Shown piece after piece: positions 48,303 through 58,900 of a stretch of 60,000 nucleotides of DNA. Where the stretch lies: NCBI GenBank assembly GCA_903813345.2, contig CAIIXF020000010.1:27926425-27986424 (forward strand), given 5' to 3'. Under the pieces are notes generated by a model, which saw nothing but the letters and a program-made list of their open reading frames with translations, searched no databases and had not been told where the DNA came from. Within the stretch, counting starts at the first letter, position 1. Each line of letters begins with the position of its first letter. Both the position numbers and the translations under genes were made by a program. The stretch comes from Owenia fusiformis. Taxonomy: Eukaryota > Annelida > Polychaeta > Sabellida > Oweniidae.

Positions 48303-51300
48303 ATGAGCGCGGATATTTCGAATTCATTTCATAATCTGCGCCAGAATGCTCGATCTAGTCATTACTCAGCCGCCAACTTCCAGCCACTTATAACTACTGT
48401 GAGTATCCAACTAAATTAATTGATTTTTGATAATATAACTAGATCTATTGAACGGAATTTCGACAATATTTTTTCAGTTTCAAAATTAGACTATCTCCCA
48501 GAAAATTTTGTGGCGAACACCACCCTCAGATTTTTTCATCCATAGACTACCCCGGGCCTGTCAACGTAGGAACAAATAAAATGTTGAACACCTTCCTTCA
48601 AATCTGAACAACTTGGTTAAAATCTGAACACCTTGGTCCAAATTTTGAACACCTTGGTTCACAGCGTGTTCACAGTCAGTATGCAAGCACAAATCATCGG
48701 TCTACTTGATTAATACTGATGAGAAATAAACATTTCTGCTGTTGTCTTTTAGGTGATTTCCATTCATCGTTACATTCCTGACCCTACTGTCTTCAAAGAT
48801 CTGTACAAAGATAGCTCCGATGTGTATGACATTGTTATCAGTGAAGATGGATATAAAATGAAATGTGTCCTCGGGGCCGGCCTTCATGAGTTGGTGCAGA
48901 AAAATAAGGTACTGTAATAAGTTTGCAAGGATTGTTACATGTATTTTATAACACTTTTAATGGCCAACAGAAACATAATTATGTACATTTCAAATGCTTC
49001 ATCAAACAAGTCTGCTATTGTTTCATTTTTCCTTTTATGCTTTTCATTTCTTGCATCTTAAATATTGTATTTCAGTTGAGATGTGGGGTTATGGTTGAGC
49101 TGACAGATTGTGTGCTACACTTTGATGAGGCTGACCTTGCTGGCGGAGGTTATGTCATTATCAACCAACTCACTATCAAGCCTACCTCTTCAACAATAGG
49201 TACAACTCACTTTCTGTCATTATCAACCAACTCACTATCAAGCATACCTCTTCAACAATAGATACAACTCACTTTATGTCATTATCAACCAACTCACTAT
49301 CAAGCCTACCTCTTCAACAATAGGTACAACTCACTTTATGTCATTATCAACCAACTCACTATCAAGCCTACCTCTTCAACAATAGGTACAACTCATATAG
49401 CTTATGCAAAAGCCTAATAACAAATATTATTTACAGCAAACATATATGTACAATTGCTATCATTCCTTCCATAAGCAAAATGTAAATGACTTGTGTGACA
49501 ATATATGTCATCTCGACTATTTGAACTCTAGAATTGTAGATTTAGATCACACTTATAACAATGTTCTTTTCCTAAGCCTTATAAACATTTTTGCTCCAAG
49601 TATGATGAGTATAAAAACTTCCAAGACTCAAATACCAGTGCTCCTCTGCACTTAAATGAAAATGTAATGATTTAAAAATTTCCAGACTTGGACTACAGTG
49701 CTATCCAGTGGTTAGATGTATGTTCTGATAGAGAGAAGGAAGACCTGCCTCTGACTGGTAGACGTGGCTACTATCTGCCTCTCTGGAACTCTGAAGACTG
49801 CCAGGGAGAAATATGGCAGCAAACAGGTGCAGTGAAACTGTTTAAAAAAAAAAACATCTCTAAAAGTGTAGCACATCCATATAAGTAGAACACTTGAAAG
49901 TCACCCATTTTCCTTATAGAATTACTGTACAGGATAAAAATCTGTCAGTGTAATACCTCTCAAATGGAACACTTTTTGAGGTACTAAATGTGTTCCACTT
50001 ACTAAATAACAGGTTTAACTGTTTAAAGTCTTTTTGTTTGTCTTCAGGCTTCCATAGCAGCAAGCAACTTGTTTACATTATGGGTGTTACATGATATAAG
50101 TGTATGAGTTAACGATACTTAAACAATCTTCATATAATATAGTATATGTAATTCATTTAACTGTTTTATGTTTTTAAGTTGAACCAAAGTACCATCAAAA
50201 TGGGATAAATACAAAAGATGTTATATCTTTGAGAGATCTTAGTGACACATGGAAGAAACGCAAAAGACCCTATCCTCCACTTTTAGTGAGAGTTATGCAC
50301 AAATCTAGGCCTCTACACTATGGGAAAAAAGACAGGGGTGATAAGTGGCCATATCAGGTATAAAATACTAAAAAAAAGCTTTCTTGTCTCTCATTAAAAA
50401 ATCTAAATTACTTTCTCCATTTGTTATTACCGATTTGTGATATGCACAATATTACATGAATTTTTATTAAAGATAAGAAAAGGTAATTAAATATAGCATT
50501 TTTGTGGAATTACCTGTACGTATGTACGCATGCCCTGTTGATACTGAAAAAATCACTTCACTACTCTCCAGTTTTTATAAAACCAAACATTTATTAGACT
50601 GTTGGATCCAGGTGTATCTTCTTGTTAAGGTTTATCTAATGTATATTTGACTATTCTATTCCTGCAGGTTTATATTGAAGTAGGGGACAGATCTGGTACA
50701 TGTACAGCAGTGTTATGGAACTCTCTCTGCCCAGAACTTTACTACAGGTGAGAAAAGTACAAGATGCCTTGTCTGATATAATTTTTTGTCTACATCAATC
50801 CAATCCTACATGTTGCCATTTTCATTTGATGATTTTTGTATTTGTATGGCTTAATGCTGTTTTGTTATAAATATATCACTTTGTCAATATTATTTTTTTA
50901 GCTTAATTTCTTCCAACTTTTTCATTTCAAAAGGAGGTAGGTGGAAGCATGTTGCATCCACAAAGTTAAAACCTTATTCCATAAGGACATATTTTGTGTT
51001 TTGAGAAATTGAATTCTACATGAACTTCTTGTGAATAACATGTCCATTTAATTTTCTGTAGCTTAGAAGATGGAAGTGTGCTACGATTGCACAATTATAC
51101 AGTGAGAGAGCAGTTCCAAGTGCGAAGTAAACCCACCCTAAGGAACACTACCATGGAGAGGTTTAACATTGAAATTGGACTGAATAAACACCATCCCCAG
51201 GCAGATGTAACATTCGTTCACCATAGGAATCTCAAAACAAAGTGGAATCTACCTCCACTAAAATATAATTTCATATCCAGAAAAAATATCAGGTCAGTAA

Positions 51301-54300
51301 CTCAAGAATTGAATGGTAGTATTTATTTTGTATTTTTAAGAAGTGTTTTACATGTGGTCGCACTTGCAATATCTGTTTTGTATGTAACACAATTCTAAGA
51401 CTGGGAAAATCATTTTTGTATTGTGGTCATTCACTCATGTTGTTTATGTAATACATGTCCAATATAGGATCAGTTTTATCGATTGATGTATTGCAAATAC
51501 TTGATTTTTCAGTGGTCTACCTCAGGACTTTAATTGTGATGTCATAGGACTTGTCACTCATGTTGGCCAATTCGAAAGAGAGCGGAAAAAAGGTGGGAAG
51601 TTTTCATATCTCCAATGAAAGTATATTTTAGAAAATCATTAGATATTATGACTGACATACATGTACATGTACATATTCATAAGTTTGGACCTTCTTTTTA
51701 ATGACTGTGTTTGTTATTTTCAGCTAAAGATGGCACCAGTTGTGGCCATCAATTCTGGTTGAAAAGATGGATTCAGATAAAAGATGGCAGTAGTGATAAG
51801 CCACTATTTATTGAGCTTTATTCTACATCACAGGTACAGTGTACATGTACAATAATTTTCCATATGAAAATAATTCAGCGAAAAATACAAAAAGAAGATA
51901 ATACAAATCTGTTCGTGAAATGATATTTAAGATATGGACCTTATAAGATTTTATCAAAACTCACTACAGTACACACTCCTGTTTCATTTTTAACCTTCTG
52001 TTGATGTTCAAATTGTATTGACAGAATTTTTTTTAATCTAAAATATACAAGGTTTTCATGTGTTTCAGTGTGAGGTCCACAATGAGCTTTGGAGAGGGAA
52101 CATTGTGGTTCTTACTCAGATGAGAGTCATGCACTCTACAGAATCAATGAAGAACTCAAGGACTCACAGAAACATTTATCTGACTACTACCAATGAGTCA
52201 AAGGTAGGAATGCTGTTTAATGTCCCCTCAGTTTTATGTGACTCTACGCTTGTAGTAGATTTCTAAAAAATCCTAATAAACTACCTAATATGCAATATTC
52301 ACCCTGTCTCTCATGATTATAACACAAGCCCATAAAAAATTACATAAAAGGCAAAATTTTTCACTAATAACGCAGATGCGATTAGGTAGTTACCAGATTC
52401 ACCACCAAGTTGCTCATTCGGGTCAGATAGCATGGCGGGTATAGTAGAAAGTTCCCTTTAACTTATATTACATCTATTTCCATGGTTCAATTTTCATATA
52501 ACCCTTATGTATCTAATAGTTATGCAAATTAAAATATGTCCAGTAAAAGAAAATGTTATCCGTCCAATACAAGAAAAGACAATTCACTTTTTGTGATTTT
52601 GTAGCATGGGGTCTATGGGTAATCAAAGAAGTCACATTTTCAAAAAAATTAAATTTCCCAAGTTGATAGACAATTTTCGAAATCATATTTCTAGATGTAC
52701 TTTTACATGCAGATTTCAAATATGACTTATAATATGAATTTTTAATATTTAATGACATAAAACAAGATTATTTCTACTCGCATCTAATCTATTGTAATTC
52801 TTTGTTCTCTGCCATCCATTTGTATTTTGTACATGATCATGGTCAATTTGATGATGCAAAATGTTTCTCCAAGTGCATGCAATTTTAGAACTAGTTTTAA
52901 AGCACTGTGTATTTGCTTTCTATTCAGGTTTATTCTGCAACTGCTGACAATGAATATAAACCATATGATTCATATGAGAAGACCCCTGAGTACAAAAACT
53001 TGCTTTCTTGGATTTCGAGCAACAGGGATTTCCTGAAAAATAGCATAACGCTAGGAGGAACAAGTGTCTATCCTACTCTACCAACAACTTTGGGGGATTA
53101 TAAAGCACTTTATACAGATGAGGACACAATAAAGGTATCTTATCATTTTTTCTTCATCCTGACAACTCTTATGTTGTACATCTAAAGTTGTACCATCATG
53201 ACCTAGATTTGTATGGGCGTAGATGACTTGCTTTGAGGCAGGCAAATCATGGAGTCTTTCACTTAGATCTTTAAAGCCCATTTATGCCCTTGATGTTCAT
53301 AAAAATCATCTTTCATGCCAATTATTCAATATGTTTCATTAGTCATTTTTTCAATTTCAAGTTCCTGATTATGTCTTATACATATGCATGTCATGCTCTG
53401 GTATGTAGAGAGTTAATTGTATACTTCTAGGTGACTCCACTGAATGAACTTGAAGCAGTGATAAAAGACCTGAAGTACCTAGAGCACAAGAGAGTGCACA
53501 TACAAGGTCATATTGTCCACATTGAATTTCTACCAGCTAGTGCTTCTCAACCCGACCAACTACCAGACTTAGTTTCTCCTATTGCTGGAAGAGTCAGGTA
53601 AACTGTGACGAATTTAAGTGTCTCCTATCTCAACGCAAAACACGAAACCAAGTTTGTCTAAAATTCCATTTATTTGTAAAAATTCAAAGTTCCAAAAATA
53701 TGCTTCTTACAGTTTTTGTCTGACTCAGCTCCAGTCCATGCAACGAGGTTCCAAAGATTTAATGTAAAATTGCCTCTTTTATTCCCAAATTTTGAGGTAG
53801 GCAGAGCCAAAATAAGAGGTCTTGTCCAATCAAATCTCAAAAATAACCATTTATAAAAATTGGCCGAAAATATGTGTGAAATAATTCTCTAGATATAAAT
53901 ATAAATATTACAGATTTCTGCCTACATTGTTTAGAAAAAGGTCGAAGGTTTCCCATAAATCCTACTATTGTTGATAATTCGTGATTGCAAGAATTTAGTG
54001 TTTACATGGACCAGAGTCTGTATGACGTCATGAAAGTGAACTATTCACCGCTCTCATTTAACCTATTAAGTAATTAAGTCCATAAAATACACTTTTTATA
54101 ATCATTCAAATGCTAAAAATTACAGAATAGTTTTCACACATAGAAAGGTTATATATGTATAATGATATCGAATATATGTCCTCTAAATATTGATATTTGG
54201 GTAATTAGCACTGAAACACACCATCAATAATTCATATTTCTTTGTTGATTTTGTTCTGTCAAAATGTAATGTTGCATCCGGGAAGCATGAAAACATATCA

Positions 54301-56041
54301 CCACCTCATTAATCCAAGATTACAATTCTTCACATTTAGGTCATAATTTATCCCATGTCAAAAGTCGCTAGGCCCAACTCCCGAAGCTTTTCTCATTACT
54401 ATTGGTTACATTAAAGAAGTATCCAGAAGCACCATCAGCTCTTGTATTCAGTTTTTATGCCATGTTAATTTTAGAAATGTTTTAATGTTAACAAATCACT
54501 ATATTAATTGCAAAGATGTGGATTGAAACAACTGATATCATAACAAACCAAATGGTGTCAGAATCAACAACAATAAATCAATACAATTGTTCCAAAGTTA
54601 ATGTAACCTTACTTCTTCCAAGCTGAACACAAATATATTAGATCATAGTTAATTATTAAATAAGGCCAATTGCAACTTTGTCACAAAACTACCTTAGTGA
54701 ACTAAAGAGATATATTTAAGATGTATTCAATAATTTGGACATTTATTGTGTAATTGTAAAATAGTTAATGGTTACTTACGAATTAAAAAGCACAAAATGA
54801 AGATATGAAACTTTTCAAAATTACAATTACTTGTAATATATGACTTTATCTTATCTGAATAGGCCTAGTGAATTATTAATCTTTATTTAGATCAAAGCGT
54901 AAAGGACAACCAATTACAGCCAAAGAAACTCAAAGTTCAGCAAAGAAATCCACACCTGAGGGTAGTGAACAATGCAATAAGGTATATTAATAATGAATAG
55001 ACAATGGGGCAAGGGGCCCAATGCCCAATCCATTCATAATGGAGCCTGTAAAAAAATTCAAATGAAAAAGAAAATAAAGATATTTTATTATGTCACCACC
55101 ACAAGTGGTGATGTTTAAGTCTCCAGTTTTTGTGGATGTGGTTGGTGTTTGGCGGTCGGTGTCTTACAAATGGAAGGTGGTGACATTTTGCATGTCATTG
55201 CCTTGGTTTCACTTTAATGCGATGTAAATGCTAATGTATGCTTGGACAATGGACCTTCTTATCCTGTAAATACAATACTAATAACGTTGTATTTTTTCTA
55301 GGAGAATATTGTCATGGTGGATCCAATCTGGAAGAATCTTGAATCATCTTCTATAGGAACACTAGGATCAAAGCCTGGTCCATATGTGTACACATACCAG
55401 TATACTCAAGCTCACAGGCTTCTGTTGAACGAACACTTCCAGCTTCAACTCTCATCTGGTGTGCCCAACAATGTGGAGGGGTCTTTGCATGGTGAGTTTA
55501 ACCATAAGCAGTTTTGTAAATAGATATCACATGTGTAGACGAAACAGTAACTCTAAGGTGTTGCTGTTTTAAGTAGTGAGTAAATAACTACAATAAAAAC
55601 CAAAGTGGTATAACTTTTCCTAATGGCCTTTAACAAAAATCCAATTGAAAAAGAAATATGAATAACATTGTAATCAAAGAAAAATTCCGAAAGGCCTGAT
55701 CATTGTACAATATGAACAAATATTGTTTTACAGATTTGCAGCCCTATGACACAATAGGATGTCTTTGTTTTACAATACTTGGACTTAATGGAGAGGCGGT
55801 GGTTAAAGCCAGTCTCCCCCTCAGCTCAAAGGTCCCAAGTACCACCACTCTAAAAGATGTATTGACTGGGAATACCCTTACAGATGCTTCTCACACATCC
55901 ACTCTCAGTGTGAAGGACGTACAACATTTATTGAAGTCAGGAAAAGTATTTAAAAATATTCGAACATTGTTTATCCTTGAGCTACACTGTCAATCTGGTG
56001 GGGATGTAGATGTTGTGCTTAATAGAGCTTACACCTTGTGA
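48303..56041 (+). CDS. RADX: RADX-like RPA-related single-stranded DNA binding protein, 15 exons
   Basis: OB-fold protein related to RPA1 that in vertebrates binds ssDNA at replication forks and restrains RAD51. Exons: 48303-48398, 48753-48908, 49076-49199, 49686-49826, 50179-50357, 50668-50747, 51062-51292, 51513-51592, 51724-51833, 52069-52203, 52928-53134, 53431-53597, 54891-54981, 55302-55491, 55734-56041. The joined frame is uninterrupted for 764 residues against about 855 in human. Collinear RADX matches: YYLPLWNSEDCQGEIW (about 154-169), PPLLVRVMHKSRPLHYGK, TAVLWNSLCPELYYSL, NCDVIGLVTHVG, FWLKRWIQIKDGSSDKP, IELYSTSQ, NIYLTTTNESKV, EHKRVHIQGHI. The C-terminus carries a further compact domain (exons 14-15, GCLCFTILGLNGEAVV) behind a basic linker (RSKRKGQ). 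POT1 and RPA1 are worse fits. The exon 3 donor lies in a fourfold tandem repeat. Confidence 0.93.
49153..49400 (+). repeat. Fourfold 62-bp tandem repeat across the RADX exon 3 / intron 3 boundary
   Basis: The unit begins TGTCATTATCAACCAACTCA and includes ACCTCTTCAACAATAGGTAC, the last 47 bases of exon 3 plus the donor. Copies start at 49153, 49215, 49277 and 49339. The donor GT is intact in copies 1, 3 and 4 (49200, 49324, 49386) but GA in copy 2. Because 62 is not a multiple of three, reading on from copy 1 reaches a stop at 49261; only the first donor keeps the full-length frame. Confidence 0.92.
49938..50022. repeat. AACCTG/GAACACC family fragment in RADX intron 4
   Basis: The phrases CTGTCAGTGTAATACCTCTC, AATGGAACACTTTTTGAGG and TGTGTTCCACTTACTAAATA, then ACAGGTTTAACTGT, are a short, decayed but still inverted copy of the dispersed family. 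Confidence 0.5.
52364..52790. mobile_element. TIR element family A, copy 2, in RADX intron 10
   Basis: Reverse-complement relative of 10488-11120 over about 430 bp without the SINE insertion. It begins TAATAACGCAGATGCGATTA and ends CTACTCGCATCTAATCTATT, the same GATGCGAGT-type termini as copy 1. The empty site (around 52735, ATTCATATTATAAGTCATAT) defines the SINE insertion point in copy 1. Confidence 0.8.
53598..54890 (+). other. Large RADX intron 12, no further structure seen
   Basis: The longest RADX intron, 1293 bp, AT-rich. No ORF, inverted repeat or tandem repeat that I can name. Confidence 0.6.
55091..55200 (+). repeat. Short GTCACCACC foldback repeat, copy 2 (RADX intron 13)
   Basis: It begins TTATGTCACCACCACAAGTG and ends GGAAGGTGGTGACATTTTGC, with the shared centre phrase GGTCGGTGTCTTACAAATGG. 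It matches the 30315-30423 copy in opposite orientation. A partial third copy is at 57603-57685 (GGTCGGTGTCTGTAACAAAT, then GGTGGTGACATATTGCATG). Confidence 0.7.
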
Positions 56042-56237
56042 TATTACTATTTTATTATATTGGTGGATACATCATCCAGCAATAACAATATTTTAAGAAA
56101 ATGCATGAGAATGCACGGGGGGTTGGAATGGCAATGAGAAATATTAGTTTTACCCTTTCATTGTAAAGATACAATGTGATTTTATTAAATTATACTCCTG
56201 AAGTGCCAAATAACATATTGAGTTCTGTTTTTCATTT

Positions 56238-56374
56238 AGGTAGCATTCGCGCGAATTCAGCTGACGACTGACGGATTAACTTACTTTTTTAAGGGCAAAC
56301 TCATCTGAATATGAATGGAATAGTGGCAGATAGGTTAATCCGTCAGCCGTCAGTTGAATTCGCTTATGATACCT
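56238..56374. repeat. Compact foldback element, 137 bp
   Basis: AGGTAGCAT, then GCGAATTCAGCTGACGACTG and ACGGATTAAC, is answered by the complement of GTTAATCCGTCAGCCGTCAG, then TTGAATTCGC and ATGATACCT. The arms are about 43 bp, separated by a roughly 50-bp loop. It sits 200 bp after the RADX stop and may be transcribed in its 3' UTR. Confidence 0.85.
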
Positions 56375-56755
56375 TAATTGCATGCATTTATAATTAATTA
56401 TTTATTATGTCACCATCTTTACTATGATGACATTTGTGAACGGCATTCGGGTTCGTTTTCAAATAATCCTAACCCTTTCTAGGAGGTTCCATTTAAAATA
56501 TTTTAAAGACCTTTTCTAAAGTTTTAATCAATATGGTCAAGTTTAAACGTTAGTTTGCAATAATTATCAACCAGTAAGTAAAATGTTGTCATTTCATTGC
56601 CTTATACTTCATAAACATGATTCAAGCAATTGCAAATAGGTGTGTTTCAAATTATTCATTCATAAGTGGGTCGAGTTTAAATAAAATTTACTCTTGAATA
56701 AAGATTTAAAGGTAAGTCCAAGGTTGTTATTTTAAATCCAGCAGGTGCACTGAAG

Positions 56756-58393
56756 ATGTCTTCCTCCATTTTTGCTCTAGCCTTTCTTTTAACGGTGAGT
56801 ACATTAGTACTGCTTTTAGTCTTGTAGACAGTAAATTAGAAAAATACAATAACTTACAGTTTATAGTTCATAATGATCTGCTGGTTATATTGATACCAGG
56901 TGAAAAGATATACCGAGGTTATTTACCGTTTGAGACTGAATAAAAGTACATGTCAATACTAAGGTATTCCTTGCTCTTATATATACATGCTTCATTCGAT
57001 ATGCAATATGATCTCTCACAATTGAAATTGATTTCTGTACAAAATACTTGGTATCATATTTATCTCTTGTTTATTTCCAGGCTGGTACCGTTAACTGCTC
57101 AGTCGATGTCTCGGCAAGCGATTGTAAGTTTTAAAATGCCACAGTACATGTGCACCCCCTCCAATTTCAGGAATGATTTTCGGACCATGTGTTCTTGCCT
57201 GCATGTGTTTATGTTTGGCGATAATAGGGAGGTTAATATTTTGAAGAACGTGTACGTGAAACGTGCAAATTCATTGTCCACTATGGATTATTTTCACCTC
57301 ACTGGCCTTTATGTGTCTGATTGAGTATGAAGGTGTGAGGAAAAAAGTCATAATTAGGTCCTCGTTTTTACTCGTTGACGTTCAAGTTCTGCCAAATGCG
57401 TGCAACTTAAACTCTCGGTTCTAAACTTGTGGAGGGGTGTTACTACTAGTAAATACTTAAGGCTTATAGTCACGAAAGAATTTATTTGATTCAGTCGAGA
57501 CACTGTACGAAAAAGCTCACTGTATATCAGATAGTGATTTTAAAGGGTCATATTTTGGTAAAACTAAGAGAAACGACAAAATTAGATAACTGCTGATATC
57601 AAGTCATGGTGTTCGATGGTTAGTGTTTTGGGGTCGGTGTCTGTAACAAATGGCAGGTGGTGACATATTGCATGTTAATACCTTGTTGTTTCTTTAGTCA
57701 GAGTAGCATGTGGCAATGAAGATGGCACGACGGGAAACTTTGGCCCAATTGAGATAAACATTTACCCAGAACAAGGTTGGCAGCCAAAGAACTACACTGT
57801 TTACACGTTTAACGATGGCGACTGCTTGTTCGAGGCACTATACGGCTTTACGTACCCGGTGTTCAATAACGACGCTGGTGCGTCACGTTACAGTAAAGTT
57901 ATTCCAGCTCAAGCGTACGTGAACGTAGACGATGCATCTGAACAGTGTGGGGCTATACGCAAGGTTCACGTTATTTCTTTTCCCAAGACAGAGAGTGTCT
58001 ACAGATATGACAGATATGAGTCATATCGACTCAAAAGTATCAAAACGTTAATGGGATAAACTTCAATGTACAGACAGGACAGAAATGTAAAATTTTGCAA
58101 GGCCTGGTATTTTAGTTATAAAGTGCCGATAGAAGTACTTTTTAGAATGAACAAAAATCAAGAAAACGTCGTATAAAATATATGTTTCATTTATTGTGTT
58201 GTTTTATTTTCTACATGCACTGGGTACTGATAATCAAAACAATCGTGATTTGTAGACTATGGCTGATATTGAGGTGGCAGTTGTTGTAATGGAAGGTACG
58301 ATCCTGAAAGCCAGTGACAAGGTCTTCAATGTGCGGTGTTCGTACGGAGGGGAAGATTCGGCAACTGGGAGTGTTGCAGCGAGTGGCAAATAA
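56756..58393 (+). CDS. Putative secreted protein with a lone ZP-N-like domain, four exons
   Basis: Exons: 56756-56794, 57081-57123, 57698-57963, 58256-58393; the joined frame gives 161 aa. Residues 1-15 (MSSSIFALAFLLTAG) look like a signal peptide. Four later cysteines, C32 (VACGN), C70 (DGDC), C111 (EQCGAI) and C144 (NVRCSY), have the order and spacing of the four conserved ZP-N cysteines. The run VAVVVMEGTILKASDKVFNV before C144 resembles the ZP-N strand preceding the last cysteine in cuticlin-like proteins. No ZP-C half, protease site or membrane segment follows, and AATAAA at 58418 lies 25 bp after the stop. The exon 3 donor (AAG|GTTCAC) is weak; unspliced read-through would end at 58059. 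The fold assignment is inference from the cysteine pattern; function unknown. Confidence 0.55.
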
Positions 58394-58417
58394 ATCCGGC
58401 CGGCAAGACTATTTACA

Positions 58418-58423
58418 AATAAA
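58418..58423 (+). terminator. Poly(A) signal of the ZP-N-like gene
   Basis: AATAAA 25 bp downstream of the proposed exon 4 stop; its position supports the four-exon model. Confidence 0.5.
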
Positions 58424-58900
58424 CACTATTTTTGTAATAATAACGTTACTAAAGTGACTTTAAGAACAATGTAGAACTGTTTCTCTGTTCGGTCTCTAAC
58501 GTGCAAACTACAGCTGGAAAATATGTCGTCTTAAGATAATTTTGAGATAAACAATTTGTTTGATTTGTTTTAAATAGCTTCATGTCATCTCATTTTGGTT
58601 GATTGGATGGGATGATCGAGGCCATGTGAAATCATGACACAGTTAAGCAGTCACATCAATTATTTCAATTGTCTCCCGAAGGAGAAACTCCTTAACTCCT
58701 TAAGCTCGATGCCAACCCTTGACATTCACTCTGTCTCCTTTATCTCTTAAGTACATTCTTTGTTTTTGAATTTCATGATAATCATAAAAGGCTGTTTTTC
58801 TTTTAATTTTGGAGTGTAACAACCAACGACACTCTTGTTTCACATCCATATCCTACTTTTATCCATGTACATCATTTTATGCAAAAATACACTGAGGATA
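58424..58900. other. Convergent intergenic stretch, 3' UTRs likely
   Basis: This lies between the plus-strand ZP-N-like gene and the minus-strand BK-beta-like gene. No coding frame. A small inverted pair, CTCCCGAAGGAGAAACTCC at about 58674-58692, could form a hairpin. Confidence 0.45.

Noticed and set aside
48303-56041. POT1 or RPA1 as identity for the OB-fold gene
   Set aside because: The collinear motifs (LWNSEDCQGEIW, HKSRPLHYGK, YLTTTNES) match RADX through its length; POT1 and RPA1 lack these blocks.
57826-58059. Single-exon 77-codon ORF as the whole gene
   Set aside because: It is the read-through of exon 3 of the ZP-N-like gene past its donor; the four-exon model gives a signal peptide, four paired cysteines and a nearby poly(A) signal.
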